Shown: positions 27,216 through 36,828, numbered from the stretch's first letter. The stretch: DNA of 64,000 nucleotides from Collinsella sp. AF02-46-1 (GCF_003465825.1 NZ_QSBV01000012.1:22618-86617), one strand, 5' to 3'. Numbers and translations are program-made. The notes: generated from the sequence alone by a model not told the origin.

Positions 27216-29069
27216 ATGCCCGAGAAGATTGAAGAGCTGGTACGCGCTGCGCTTGCTGCGGCCCAGGAGGCCGGCGACCTTTCCGCATTTGAACTTGACG
27301 ATTGCGCTATCGAGCGACCGGCTGACACTTCTCATGGCGAGTGGACCTCTACCATGGCCCTGAAGTCCGCCAAGCTGGCCCACTGCGCCCCGCGCAAGAT
27401 CGCCGAGGCCATCGTTGCCCATATGCCCGAGGACCCCGCGATCGAGAAGGTCGAGATCGCAGGCCCCGGCTTCATCAACTTCTACCTCTCCGTTGCCGTC
27501 AAGAATGCCATCTTTGGCGAGGCTCGCGAGAAGGGCATGGACTTCGCTAAGTCTAACGTCGGTGGTGGCCTGAAGACCCAGGTCGAGTTCGTTTCCGCCA
27601 ACCCCGTCGGCCCCATGCACATCGGCCACGGCCGCTGGGCCGCGCTGGGCGATTCGCTCTGCCGCGTTATGGACCACGCCGGCTATGAGATCCAGCGTGA
27701 GTTCTACATCAATGACCACGGCTCTCAGATGAACACCTTCGGCAACTCCATCAGCACGCGCTATATGCAGCTTGCCGACATCATCGCCAAGCAGGGCGTT
27801 GATATCGACGAGGCTCACAAGCTGCTGATCGCCGATCGCGACGCCTTCGTTGCCGACGAGAACGACGAGCATCCCGAGACCCATCCGTATCAGGACAACT
27901 TTGCCGAGACCCTGGGCAAGGACTCCTACGGCGGCGACTACATCATCGATGAGGCTGCCGAGTTCTGGCGCACCGACGGTGACAAGTGGGTCGACGCCGA
28001 TCCGCAGGAGCGCATGGAGAGCTTCCGTGAGCGCGGCTACGTGAAGATGGTCGACAACATGCGCGACCTCTGCCACGCCGTCAACTGCGACTTTGACCGT
28101 TGGTACTCCGAGCGCTCGCTGTATGTGAAGGACACCGAGGGCGAGACCGCCGGCACCTCCGCCGTCGACCGCGCTTTTGAGAAGCTCGACAAGATGGGCT
28201 ACCTCTACACCAAGGACGGCGCCCTGTGGTTCCGCTCCACCGATCTGGGCGACGACAAGGACCGCGTCCTGATCAAGTCCGACGGCGAGTACACCTACTT
28301 CGCCTCCGACGTCGCCTATCACTGGGATAAGTTCCAGCGCGTCGATCACGTCATCGACATCTGGGGCGCCGACCACCACGGTTACATCGAGCGCGTCCGC
28401 TGCGTCTGCGACGCTCTGGGTTACCCCGGCAAGTTTGAGGTTCTGCTGGGTCAGCTCGTCAACCTGCTGCGTAACGGCAAGCCCGTCCGTATGTCCAAGC
28501 GCAAGGGCACCATGGTGACCCTGCAGGAGCTCGTCGACGAGGTCGGCTCCGATGCCGCTCGCTACACGCTCATCTCCAAGAGCTCCAACCAGATGGTCGA
28601 CTTCGACATCGAGGCCGTTAAGAAGCGCGACAACTCCAACCCGGTCTATTACGTGCAGTATGCTCACGCCCGCGTGTGCTCCATCCTGCGCCGTGCCGCC
28701 GACGTTACCGCCGAGCAGGCCGACGAGATGGGCATGAAGGCCGTTGCCGCCAAGGCCATCGGTGAGAACGTCGATTACTCGCTGCTGACCGACCCGACCG
28801 AGCTCGCCCTTTCGCGCAAGCTCAACGAGCTCACCGACCTGATCGCCAGCTGTGCTCGCGATCGCGCTCCGTTCCGTCTGACCCACTTTGCCGAGGAGCT
28901 CGCCGGCGACTTCCACAGCTTCTACGCTGCCTGCCAGGTTCTGCCGAGCGAGGGCCGTCCCGTCGACCCCGAGCTTTCGCGCGCCCGTCTGGCAGCTTGC
29001 GACGCTGTCCGCGTGACGCTCGCCCTGGTGCTTACCCTCGTTGGCGTTTCCGCGCCCGAGCAGATGTAA
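27216..29069 (+). CDS. argS: arginyl-tRNA synthetase
   Basis: 617 residues from the ATG at 27216 after a perfect aaggagg; the 30 codons open upstream have no ribosome-binding site. Charges tRNA-Arg. A class I enzyme with the ArgRS-specific N-terminal domain, HIGH motif at about residue 135 (GPMHIGHGRW) and a KMSKS-type RMSKRKG near 425. The C-terminal DALR anticodon-binding domain ends in the usual GVSAPEQM-like tail. Codon use looks strongly biased, as in highly expressed genes. Strong terminator 48 bp downstream. Confidence 0.96.
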   Translation: MPEKIEELVRAALAAAQEAGDLSAFELDDCAIERPADTSHGEWTSTMALKSAKLAHCAPRKIAEAIVAHMPEDPAIEKVEIAGPGFINFYLSVAVKNAIFGEAREKGMDFAKSNVGGGLKTQVEFVSANPVGPMHIGHGRWAALGDSLCRVMDHAGYEIQREFYINDHGSQMNTFGNSISTRYMQLADIIAKQGVDIDEAHKLLIADRDAFVADENDEHPETHPYQDNFAETLGKDSYGGDYIIDEAAEFWRTDGDKWVDADPQERMESFRERGYVKMVDNMRDLCHAVNCDFDRWYSERSLYVKDTEGETAGTSAVDRAFEKLDKMGYLYTKDGALWFRSTDLGDDKDRVLIKSDGEYTYFASDVAYHWDKFQRVDHVIDIWGADHHGYIERVRCVCDALGYPGKFEVLLGQLVNLLRNGKPVRMSKRKGTMVTLQELVDEVGSDAARYTLISKSSNQMVDFDIEAVKKRDNSNPVYYVQYAHARVCSILRRAADVTAEQADEMGMKAVAAKAIGENVDYSLLTDPTELALSRKLNELTDLIASCARDRAPFRLTHFAEELAGDFHSFYAACQVLPSEGRPVDPELSRARLAACDAVRVTLALVLTLVGVSAPEQM

Positions 29070-29116
29070 TCTGCGGGTCATTTGACCGTGTAGGTTTGGT
29101 TTAACTGAGCCCTATA

Positions 29117-29148
29117 AGCCCGATCTCCTACGGAGGTCGGGCTTTTTT
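29117..29148 (+). terminator. terminator of argS
   Basis: A 12-bp stem agcccgatctcc/ggaggtcgggct, loop tac, followed by six Ts. Confidence 0.88.
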
Positions 29149-29193
29149 CGCAAACGCCGACGTATTGATGAATTTGGAGCTGCTAGAAATACG

Positions 29194-29343
29194 AAACTAT
29201 GCCGGTTTACTACGATGAATTGAGGAATTCTAACCACGCCGGCTTTTTGCTAAAAAGTGCAAGGCATCTACCTGCGGTTTTAGTTCAACAAGTTTCGGAG
29301 TGGTCGCGGTTGAGCGATTCATCGTAGTAAACCGCCATAGTTT
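29194..29343. repeat. palindromic intergenic element, 150 bp
   Basis: 27-bp inverted arms (starting aaactatgccggtttactac at 29194, complement at 29317-29343) with one mismatch. The ~96-bp interior has ACCACGCCGGC and ACCTGCGGTTTTAGTT, matching the reverse-strand interior of the element at 8080-8202, although the arms differ. Non-coding. It lies between argS and rho. Confidence 0.65.
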
Positions 29344-29597
29344 TGGCGGAGGCAGTCAGATTTGTGGGTGGCAAACAAAGAGTGTCCCTTTTGACTAGTC
29401 GTTTAAGAACGTCCCCAATGACTAAGTTGCAGGTGGCGGCGGTTGTGTTACACTAACGCTGCGTAGTTGACGCAATCATCTCGATACAGATCAATGATGT
29501 CCGTCGTTTTGAACGGAACTAGACTGTTTAGCCGCCCTGAAGGTTTATGCAGGGAGCATGTGATCACAGGGCTTGAAAAGAAAGTTGAGCAAACACT

Positions 29598-32171
29598 GTG
29601 TCTGATCAACAGCAAGAAAACGAAATAACGACGACGCAGGCCGCTCCCGCTGCACCGGTTGCGTCGGACCAGGTCGCGGCGCCCGCGCAAGCCTCGGCTC
29701 CTGAGACGCCTAAGGCTGCTTCGACGCCTATGCCTGTAGCGGCTGAGAAGGCCGTGCCTGCAACTGGTGAGGAGGCTGCTCCGGCAAAGCCCAAGCGCAC
29801 GCGCCGCACGGCCAAGCCTGCCGCTGACGGCGAGGAGGTCACCAAGCCAAAGCGCCGTACCACGCGCACGACGCGCGCCAAGCTCACCGTTGCAGCTGAC
29901 TCCTCGGCGCCGATTTCCGATGAGGTCGCGCAGGCACGTGCGTTGGCGCAGATTAGCGAGGCTCAGGTGGTGCGCGCCCGCCGTCGTGCTGCCGAGCGCG
30001 AGGCCGCGGCTCTGACCGAGCTTGCAGCTCCGTCTGTGCTCGAGACGCCTGCCGCCACCGAGACTCCTGTCGCCGACCAGCCGACCGAGAAGCCGGTACC
30101 GCGCACACGCCGTCGCACGGCTGCTAAGGCCGAGCAGGTTGCTGAACAGGTAACCCCCGAGCTCACTGAGGCTTCGGTCCGTTCCGCGGCAGGGGAGGGC
30201 ACATCGCCTGTTGAGCCCGCTGCGCCTGTCGAGGCCAGCGAAGTTCCCGTTGTCGATCCGGCTTTGCGCCCGCACCGTCGCGGTCGCAAGCCCAAGGCCT
30301 TTGTCGAGGCCGAGAAGGCCGCAGCCGCAGCCGCCGCCGCTCGGGATGCTGCGGCGACCGCCAAGTCCTCAACTGCTGCCGATGAACCCGTCCAGGATGC
30401 TACGACTTCCGAGGCCGTTTCTGCCGATGCCGAGCCCGCCGACGTCCGTCCCGGTCGCAGGCGTCGCACTGCTGCTAAGCGCACGTCCAAGGCTAAGGCT
30501 GCCAAGAAGGGCGCGTCCGAGGATTCCACCGAGACGACCGCCGATGTATCGACTGATGCCGCCGAGCCCCAGGACGTCGAACAGCCTGCATCCGAGAAGC
30601 CCAAGCGCGGTCGCAAGAAGTCCGTTAAGGCCAAGGCCGCCGAGCAGCATGCTGATGTCGAAGCGCAGGTTGATTCTGGCGCCGAGGCCAATGACGCCGC
30701 TGCGGCCAATGTTGACACCACCGCAACCGATGGTGCCGCCCCCGCCGAGAGCGAAGACGGCGCTCGCCCCAACCGTCGCCAGCACAAGCGCAACGAGGAG
30801 CGCAACGAGCGCAAGGACGAGCGCAACAACGACCGTCGCAACCGCCAGCGCGATCGCAAGCAACGCAACAAGGAGCGTAATGCCGCTCCCACCGAGCCTA
30901 CGCTTTCGCGCGAGGAGCTCGCTGCCATGAAGGTTGCCGAACTTCGCGAGAAGGCCAAGGAGTTCGAGATCGAGACGACCGGCAAGAAGAAGGCCGAGCT
31001 CGTCGAGGAAATCTACGTCACCGCTGCGAAGGCCGAGGGCTTCCGCGACATCAAGGGCATTCTGCAGATTCGCCCGGACAGCTCCGGCATCATCCACGCC
31101 CATGGCTACATGAAGTCCAACGACGACGCCTTCGTGCCCGCCTACCTCATCCGCTCCGCGCGCCTGCGCACGGGCGACGTCATCGAGGGCTCGCTGCGTC
31201 CTTCGCGCGGCGGCGACAAGCGCGCCGGCCTCGCCAAAATCACGACCGTCAACGGTCTGGACCCCGAGCAGATTCGCAACCGTCCCAAGTTCGGCGACCT
31301 CACCCCGGTCTATCCCAACGAGCCGCTGCGCATGGAGCACGGCAAGGACTCTATTACCGGTCGCGCCATCGACATCGTGTCACCGATCGGCAAGGGCCAG
31401 CGCGGCCTGATCGTGTCCCCGCCCAAGGCCGGCAAGACCACGATCCTCAAGAAGATCTGCCAGTCTATCTCGATTAACAACCCCGAGGTGCACCTCATCT
31501 GCCTGCTCGTCGACGAGCGCCCCGAAGAGGTCACCGATATGCAGCGTTCCATCAGGGGTGAGGTTGTGGCGTCGACCTTCGATATGCCTGCCGACAACCA
31601 CACCCGCGTGGCAGAGCTCGTCATCGAGCGCGCCAAGCGCATCGTAGAGCTGGGTGGCGACGTCGTGGTGGTGCTCGACTCCATCACGCGCCTCGCCCGC
31701 GCCTACAACTTGGCGGCGCCTGCCTCGGGCCGCATCCTTTCGGGCGGCGTCGATTCGGCGGCACTGTATCCGCCCAAGCGCTTCCTGGGTGCAGCCCGCA
31801 ATATCGAGAACGGCGGCTCGCTCACCATCCTGGCCTCTGCCCTCATCGACACCGGTTCCAAGATGGACGAGGTCATTTTCGAGGAGTTCAAGGGCACCGG
31901 CAACATGGAGCTTAAGCTCGACCGCGACCTGGCCGACCGCCGCATCTTCCCGGCTATCGACCCCGTTGCCTCCGGTACGCGTAACGAGGACCTCTTGGTC
32001 GACGAGCAGATGCGTCCGTTTGTCTTTGGTCTGCGTCGCATTCTTGCCGGCATGAACAATACCGAGCGTGCGGCGGCGTCGTTTATCAAGGGTCTGAAGG
32101 GCACCAACACCAACCAGGAGTTCCTGGTGCGTTCGGCCAAAAAACACAGCGACTACGAGCAGACGTTCTAG
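29598..32171 (+). CDS. rho: transcription termination factor Rho with long N-terminal extension
   Basis: 857 residues from a GTG at 29598; only a weak aaagttgag precedes it. The first ~434 residues are low-complexity, rich in Ala, Glu, Pro, Thr with clusters of Arg/Lys (RTRRR and GRKK types), then a stretch of Asn/Arg/Glu-rich repeats. From about residue 435 the standard protein begins: Rho_N (LSREELAAMKVAELREKA), the RNA-binding cold-shock fold, and the RecA-like ATPase with P-loop PPKAGKTT near 608 and VVVLDSITRLAR near 690. A hexameric RNA helicase that ends transcription. The extension is typical of actinobacteria, though long. Confidence 0.93.
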   Translation: MSDQQQENEITTTQAAPAAPVASDQVAAPAQASAPETPKAASTPMPVAAEKAVPATGEEAAPAKPKRTRRTAKPAADGEEVTKPKRRTTRTTRAKLTVAADSSAPISDEVAQARALAQISEAQVVRARRRAAEREAAALTELAAPSVLETPAATETPVADQPTEKPVPRTRRRTAAKAEQVAEQVTPELTEASVRSAAGEGTSPVEPAAPVEASEVPVVDPALRPHRRGRKPKAFVEAEKAAAAAAAARDAAATAKSSTAADEPVQDATTSEAVSADAEPADVRPGRRRRTAAKRTSKAKAAKKGASEDSTETTADVSTDAAEPQDVEQPASEKPKRGRKKSVKAKAAEQHADVEAQVDSGAEANDAAAANVDTTATDGAAPAESEDGARPNRRQHKRNEERNERKDERNNDRRNRQRDRKQRNKERNAAPTEPTLSREELAAMKVAELREKAKEFEIETTGKKKAELVEEIYVTAAKAEGFRDIKGILQIRPDSSGIIHAHGYMKSNDDAFVPAYLIRSARLRTGDVIEGSLRPSRGGDKRAGLAKITTVNGLDPEQIRNRPKFGDLTPVYPNEPLRMEHGKDSITGRAIDIVSPIGKGQRGLIVSPPKAGKTTILKKICQSISINNPEVHLICLLVDERPEEVTDMQRSIRGEVVASTFDMPADNHTRVAELVIERAKRIVELGGDVVVVLDSITRLARAYNLAAPASGRILSGGVDSAALYPPKRFLGAARNIENGGSLTILASALIDTGSKMDEVIFEEFKGTGNMELKLDRDLADRRIFPAIDPVASGTRNEDLLVDEQMRPFVFGLRRILAGMNNTERAAASFIKGLKGTNTNQEFLVRSAKKHSDYEQTF

Positions 32172-32211
32172 GTTGTCATCCACGCGCTGCGATAGTCATC
32201 AATGCGATAAA

Positions 32212-32240
32212 GGGTCGGGGCTTTGAGCCTCGGCCCCTTT
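32212..32240 (+). terminator. terminator of rho
   Basis: gggtcggggc, loop tttga, gcctcggcccc, then ttt. A ten-base stem with two G-U pairs and a short T run. Confidence 0.65.
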
Positions 32241-32484
32241 CCATTGCGCCGCTCCGCGCTTATTTTTGACCGTAAGACCGACGAGCAGCAGGTTTCCCGT
32301 TTCAATCCGACATCGTCGCTTGCAATCGGCAGGGTGGTTTCGCATAATAGCTTTTAAGCTTCGCGACGGAAAACGCAGATGAAACGAACCATATACCGTT
32401 GCTTTGGGGCATAGCCCCGCTTCATCTTCTCTCGCGCAGCCAACTGAATGATGCGATTTGGGTGCTGGAAGATGGGGAGAGCTC

Positions 32485-33885
32485 ATGGCTTCTTCTGATG
32501 CAACACAACGAGCAGTCCTTGCCGGACTTTCGTGCGGGATCGGCCTTGCCGCTCCCGTGGTTATGTATGCCGCGACGCTGCCGTTTTCGTCGGTGAACGA
32601 GACGGTCGTGGCGGGTGCAGTTCCCTTCGCCGTGGGCGCGGTGGCGGGCGTGGGTATCTATGCCGCCTCGCTGGGTATCTCCGAGTATCGTGCGCAGCGT
32701 GAAGAGCGTCTGTTCCAGCCCGATGCCATGGGCGGTGCCGCCAATCTCAATCAGCATCAAAGCGAGTTCAAGACCGCCTCGATTCCAGCTCAGCAGCAGG
32801 ATGCGATTCCGTACGCTGCGGCTTCTGCTTCTCAGGCTCAGTCGGAGCAGTCTACCTCGGCATTCCTTTCCGGCCTGACTGGTGCGTTCCAGCGCCGTCA
32901 TGCCGATGATGGTGTCCCTACCATCGCTCGAGCCGCAGATGCTATGGACGAGGCCGAGGCTTGGTCCATGATCGACAGCATGCTCGACGACGATTCGCCG
33001 GTTAGCTGCGACCCTGCGCGCTCGCGCGACGTCTATCAAGTCGCCATCGACGAGCTCACCAACGGCGGGCAGACCGGCTCCTTCAATCGCGACGACATCG
33101 CCGCCGCGGCGCGTGCCGTGTCGGGCTCCCAGGCCGCCCCTGCGGGCAGCACGGCGGCTTTTGTGGCACTCGTTGCCAACGCGGCAGCCAATAACGCCTA
33201 CAGCGCTACCTCGGCGGACGCGAACGTTTCTGCCGATAATTCGTACGTTGATGAAGCCATGACCGCGGACGAGGAGGCCGTTGCCGCCCGCCGTGCCGCC
33301 GAAAGCTCGCTTTGGGGCGCTCCTGCCCAGCAGCAGGCGGCTGAGGCTGCGCCGTACAACGCAAACCTCGCCAGCATGCCTATCATTTCCGGTGCCGCGG
33401 ACATCGATCTCGATGACCTCGATGAGCCTGCAGCCATCACCGCATCGATTGATGCCCAAGATCGCATCGACACCGGCGACCTTCCGGACGCCTCGCTCGA
33501 GGTTGATGTCCCCATGGCCGATTACTCGGGCCACGAGGACATGTGGGCCGCCGCCACCGCGATTCTGGATGAGATTGACGAGCCTGCTCCTGTTGCAGCC
33601 CCCGCTCCCGTCGCTGCCCCTCAGCCTGCTGCCCCCGCCTATGTCGGCCGTCACAGCGCTGTGTTCCCCGAGGATACTGCCCGTATCTCGCGCGAGAGCA
33701 TCGAGCGGGCCGAGGCTATTGCCGCCGGCATTATGGAAAACCGTCGTCACGAGCGCGTCAATCAGATCCTCGAGGAAGAGATCGAGCGCCTGCAGTCCTC
33801 TACCGCCAAGCGTACGGGCCGTGCCTATCTGAGCGTTATCGAGGGCGGTACCGCCAGCTTCGCGCCGCTCCGCGCGGAGGCATAA
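32485..33885 (+). CDS. membrane protein with long disordered tail, function unknown
   Basis: 466 residues from the ATG at 32485 after gatggggag. Two hydrophobic segments at about residues 10-30 and 40-62 form a short membrane hairpin, followed by about 400 residues that are acidic and rich in Ala, Ser and Asp, with a Pro-Ala run (APAPVAAPQPAAPAY) near 380. A last charged helical stretch near 405-445 (RISRESIERAEAIAAGIMEN) could be a coiled coil. No enzyme motif is visible. It is 7 bp upstream of the VanZ gene, so the two form an operon. Not a family I recognise. Confidence 0.65.
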   Translation: MASSDATQRAVLAGLSCGIGLAAPVVMYAATLPFSSVNETVVAGAVPFAVGAVAGVGIYAASLGISEYRAQREERLFQPDAMGGAANLNQHQSEFKTASIPAQQQDAIPYAAASASQAQSEQSTSAFLSGLTGAFQRRHADDGVPTIARAADAMDEAEAWSMIDSMLDDDSPVSCDPARSRDVYQVAIDELTNGGQTGSFNRDDIAAAARAVSGSQAAPAGSTAAFVALVANAAANNAYSATSADANVSADNSYVDEAMTADEEAVAARRAAESSLWGAPAQQQAAEAAPYNANLASMPIISGAADIDLDDLDEPAAITASIDAQDRIDTGDLPDASLEVDVPMADYSGHEDMWAAATAILDEIDEPAPVAAPAPVAAPQPAAPAYVGRHSAVFPEDTARISRESIERAEAIAAGIMENRRHERVNQILEEEIERLQSSTAKRTGRAYLSVIEGGTASFAPLRAEA

Positions 33886-33892
33886 CTTCTGC

Positions 33893-34342
33893 ATGGTTAA
33901 GATCAATCGAAAATGGGCGGTCGTGACCTGCCTGATGGCGCTCTTGATCTGGGGCAATTCGCTGGTTCCCGGCTCGGGGTCGGGCTCGCTGAGCCTAACG
34001 GTCATGGAAGCTATCCGCGGTTTCCTGCACAGCGTGGGACTTCCATATGAATGGGTGACCAACTTTGTTGTTCGCAAATGCGCGCATTTTACCGAGTATA
34101 TGGTGCTCGGCATCTTGGCAACGCACGCCTTTGATTTTGAGGGCCGGCGCACCTTTGACGTGCTGCTGCCCACGGCGGTGTTCCTGCTGCTGATTCCTTC
34201 GATCGACGAGACGATTCAGCTCTTTGTGCCGGGACGCGCCGGCATGATCACCGATGTGATGATCGACTGCTGTGGTGCGGCAACGGGCGTTGTGCTCCGA
34301 TATCTCTTTCGGTCGCTGATGTGCGCCAAAAAAGCCGCCTAG
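33893..34342 (+). CDS. VanZ-like membrane protein
   Basis: 149 residues with four predicted membrane segments. The VanZ family pattern is present: a first helix containing IWGNSLVPG, the VRKCAHFTEYMVLG stretch near residue 60 with the conserved K-x-x-H-F-x-E-Y, and SIDETIQLFVPGRAGMITDV near 103. VanZ proteins confer low-level teicoplanin resistance in some contexts; their biochemical role is unsettled. Cotranscribed with the preceding disordered membrane protein. Confidence 0.87.
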   Translation: MVKINRKWAVVTCLMALLIWGNSLVPGSGSGSLSLTVMEAIRGFLHSVGLPYEWVTNFVVRKCAHFTEYMVLGILATHAFDFEGRRTFDVLLPTAVFLLLIPSIDETIQLFVPGRAGMITDVMIDCCGAATGVVLRYLFRSLMCAKKAA

Positions 34343-34372
34343 GACGTATTGTTTGGTCCTAGGCGGCCTTTT
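34334..34372. terminator. hairpin terminator overlapping the vanZ stop
   Basis: A 12-bp stem gccgcctaggac/gtcctaggcggc with a 10-nt loop, followed by cttttttat. The left arm contains the vanZ stop codon. A-rich on the left, so it may also serve the opposite-strand fructokinase gene. Confidence 0.85.
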
Positions 34373-34456
34373 TTATTTGAGAGCTTATATGAGGCGTGGT
34401 GGCGTCGTTCCGTAGGTCGGATTTGCCGGGCGCGCCACGCCCTGTGGGTGCGTCTG

Positions 34457-35347
34457 CTACTGAAGCGCCTGTGCGCCCAGGGCCAGGCAGCCCATAATGC
34501 CCTGCTTGCCCTCGAGGCTGTTGTTGACGATGTAGCTATCGATGTCGGCCATCTCGGGCGTGACGATGTAGCCGTTGAGCATCTCGGCGCACTTCTTGCG
34601 TGCGAGCGGCACGATGGGGGTGTGGTCGGCCACGCCGCCACCGATGACGATCTTTTGCGGTGCGTAGCACAGGATGTAGGTCATGAGCGCCTGCGCCAGA
34701 TAGCCGGCGAGCAGGTCCATGGCCTCCGGGTCATCGGCCATCTCTCCGGCGCTCTTGCCACCCCAGCGCTTTTTGACGCCGGGACCGGCGATGAGGCCCT
34801 CGAGGCAGTTGTCGTGGAAGGGGCAGCCGCTGTGCTCGCCGATGGTGTCGCGCGGGTCGCGCGTGACCAGGATGTGGCCGGCCTCGGGATGCATCATGCC
34901 GTGCACGAGCTTACCGCCCGAGAGCACGCCGGCGCCCACGCCGGTACCGATGGTCAGATACACCACGTCAGTGAGGCCCTGGGCGCAACCAAAGGTGACC
35001 TCGCCCAGGCAGGCGACGTTGACGTCGGTGTCGTAGCCGCAGGGAATATTGAGCTCGTTTTGGATGGTGCCCAGCAGGTCAAAGTAGCGCCATGCCGTTT
35101 TGGGCGTCTCCAGGATCTTGCCGTATTGGGACGAGGCAGAGTTGACTGCGGTGGGGCCAAAGGCGCCGATGCCCAGCGCGGCGATGTCCTTGTCGGCAAA
35201 CCATGCGTTGACGGCCTCAACGGTCTCCTGCGGGGTCGTGGTCGCAATCTGCTCGCGTTCCAGGACCGTGCCGTCTGCATAGCCCGTGGCGCAGACCATC
35301 TTGGTGCCGCCGGCCTCGAGCGCTCCGATAAGCTGCTGCTCTGCCAT
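34457..35347 (-). CDS. ROK family fructokinase-like sugar kinase
   Basis: 296 residues. The ROK ATP-binding start is GALEAGGTKMV at residues 8-18, and TIGTGVGAGVLSGG near 130 is the second phosphate loop. A zinc-binding set (His in PEAGHIL, then CPFHDNC near 175) is followed by LEGLIAGPGV, as in Bacillus-type fructokinases (YdhR/ScrK) rather than glucokinases. It would phosphorylate fructose to fructose-6-phosphate with ATP. Monocistronic; the aminotransferase upstream is separated by a terminator. Confidence 0.85.
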   Translation of the reverse strand: MAEQQLIGALEAGGTKMVCATGYADGTVLEREQIATTTPQETVEAVNAWFADKDIAALGIGAFGPTAVNSASSQYGKILETPKTAWRYFDLLGTIQNELNIPCGYDTDVNVACLGEVTFGCAQGLTDVVYLTIGTGVGAGVLSGGKLVHGMMHPEAGHILVTRDPRDTIGEHSGCPFHDNCLEGLIAGPGVKKRWGGKSAGEMADDPEAMDLLAGYLAQALMTYILCYAPQKIVIGGGVADHTPIVPLARKKCAEMLNGYIVTPEMADIDSYIVNNSLEGKQGIMGCLALGAQALQ

Positions 35348-35419
35348 AGTATTCCTCTCTGGACGAGTTGCTCCGTGACTAAAGTATAGCGCTCTAAAAA
35401 ATAAATGAGGTCGCTATAA

Positions 35420-35459
35420 AAAGAAACCTCATGGCCCAACGGGTTCACGAGGTTTCTTT
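35420..35459 (-). terminator. terminator of the aminotransferase gene
   Basis: An 11-bp stem aaagaaacctc/gaggtttcttt; on the reverse strand it continues into tttttatag. It lies 25 bp past the aminotransferase stop. Confidence 0.75.
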
Positions 35460-35483
35460 AGTGCCTTTAGTTACTGACCGTCC

Positions 35484-36665
35484 TTACCCGCGCGGGTTGA
35501 TTTTATCACGTAGCGACTTGAGGTTCTCAAGCGCAGCGTTGAGCGTCTCGTCTCGCTTGGCAAAGTGGAAACGAATCAGATGGTTGACGGGCTCGCGGAA
35601 GAAGCTCGATCCGGGAACAGCGCCCACGCCCACCTTGGAGGCCAGGTCCTCGCAGAAGTCGAGGTCGCTGTCATAGCCAAACTCCGAGATATCCATCATC
35701 ACGTAGTAGGCGCCCTGCGGCACGTTGTGCTCAAGACCGATGCTATCGAGCCCCTGACAGAATAGGTCGCGCTTGGCGGTGTAGAGGTCGAGGACCTCCT
35801 GGTAATAGCTGTCGTCGAAGTTGAGGGCGGTGACGACGGCCTCTTGCAGGGGAGCGGCGGCGCCTACGGTGAGGAAGTCGTGAACCTTCTTGATGCGCTC
35901 GGTGATTTCGGCAGGGGCGATAGTGTAGCCCAGACGCCAGCCGGTGATGGAGTAGGTCTTGGACAGCGAGCTGCAGCTGATGGTTCGCTCGAACATGCCG
36001 GGCAGCGTGGCCATATAGACGTGCTCGTGGGGCGCGTAGACGATGTGCTCGTATACCTCGTCGGTGATGCAGTAGGCGTCGTACTTTTTGCACAGGTCTG
36101 CGATAAAGGTGAGCTCCTCGCGGGTAAAGACCTTGCCACAGGGGTTGGACGGGTTGCATAGGACGATTGCCTTGGGATCGTTGTCTCGGAAGGCTGCCTC
36201 GAGGACCTCACGGTCGAAGTCAAAGGTGGGCGGGTTGAGCGGCACATAGATGGGCTCAGCGCCCGAGAGGATCGTGTCGGCGCCGTAGTTCTCGTAGAAC
36301 GGCGAGAAAATGACGACCTTGTCGCCGGGGTTTGTGACCGTCATCATGGCGGCCATCATGGCCTCGGTGGAGCCGCAGGTGACCACGATGTTCTCGTTGG
36401 GGTTGATCGGCATGCCCATAAAGTGCTCCTGCTTGGTGGCAAGCGCCTCGCGCATGGCCTGGGAGCCCCAGGTGATGGAGTACTGGTGGTAAAGCGGCTT
36501 GGGGTCGGTGGCAATGGTGCTGAGGCTATCGAGCAGCTGCGCCGGGGGATCGAAATCGGGGAAGCCCTGCGACAGGTTGACGGCACCATACTTGTTGGAG
36601 ATGCGCGTCATGCGGCGGATGACCGAATCGGTAAACGCCGCCGTGCGGTTGGAGAGTTCTTTCAT
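35484..36665 (-). CDS. PLP-dependent class I/II aminotransferase
   Basis: 393 residues from the ATG at 36665 after gaaaggataggc; a longer open frame upstream is untranslated leader. A fold-type I enzyme: GAVNLSQGFPDFDPP near residue 28, NPSNPCGKVFTREEL near 170 and the PLP lysine in SSLSKTYSITGWRLGY near 235, then RFHFAK with the carboxylate-binding arginine near 370. Closest in pattern to the aspartate/methionine (YbdL/KAT-like) group; the amino donor cannot be fixed from sequence. Monocistronic. Confidence 0.88.
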   Translation of the reverse strand: MKELSNRTAAFTDSVIRRMTRISNKYGAVNLSQGFPDFDPPAQLLDSLSTIATDPKPLYHQYSITWGSQAMREALATKQEHFMGMPINPNENIVVTCGSTEAMMAAMMTVTNPGDKVVIFSPFYENYGADTILSGAEPIYVPLNPPTFDFDREVLEAAFRDNDPKAIVLCNPSNPCGKVFTREELTFIADLCKKYDAYCITDEVYEHIVYAPHEHVYMATLPGMFERTISCSSLSKTYSITGWRLGYTIAPAEITERIKKVHDFLTVGAAAPLQEAVVTALNFDDSYYQEVLDLYTAKRDLFCQGLDSIGLEHNVPQGAYYVMMDISEFGYDSDLDFCEDLASKVGVGAVPGSSFFREPVNHLIRFHFAKRDETLNAALENLKSLRDKINPRG

Positions 36666-36773
36666 GCCTATCCTTTCGAGCATTGGGTGGAGCAAGTTTA
36701 CTCCTATGGAATCGATGGGATTTGCTTGAAATGGTCTCGAAAAACTCTTTTCAAAATTCTTGAAAATTGGGGC

Positions 36774-36806
36774 TTGCATCGCGTGGCGTTCCTTGCAATA
36801 ATAGTC
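36774..36806 (+). promoter_or_regulatory. promoter of the tRNA operon
   Basis: TTGCAT followed about 17 bp later by AATAAT (ttgcaataatag), some 25 bp before tRNA-His. Well-placed -35 and -10 elements. Confidence 0.5.
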
Positions 36807-36828
36807 GAGCGCGAAGCGCACAGGACAC

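Noticed and set aside
29760..30985. Opposite-strand frames inside the rho extension
   Set aside because: Serine/Arg-rich mirror of the low-complexity repeat region, with no start signals.
36666..36821. Longer aminotransferase start
   Set aside because: A ribosome-binding site directly precedes the ATG at 36665, and the extra residues do not resemble the family.
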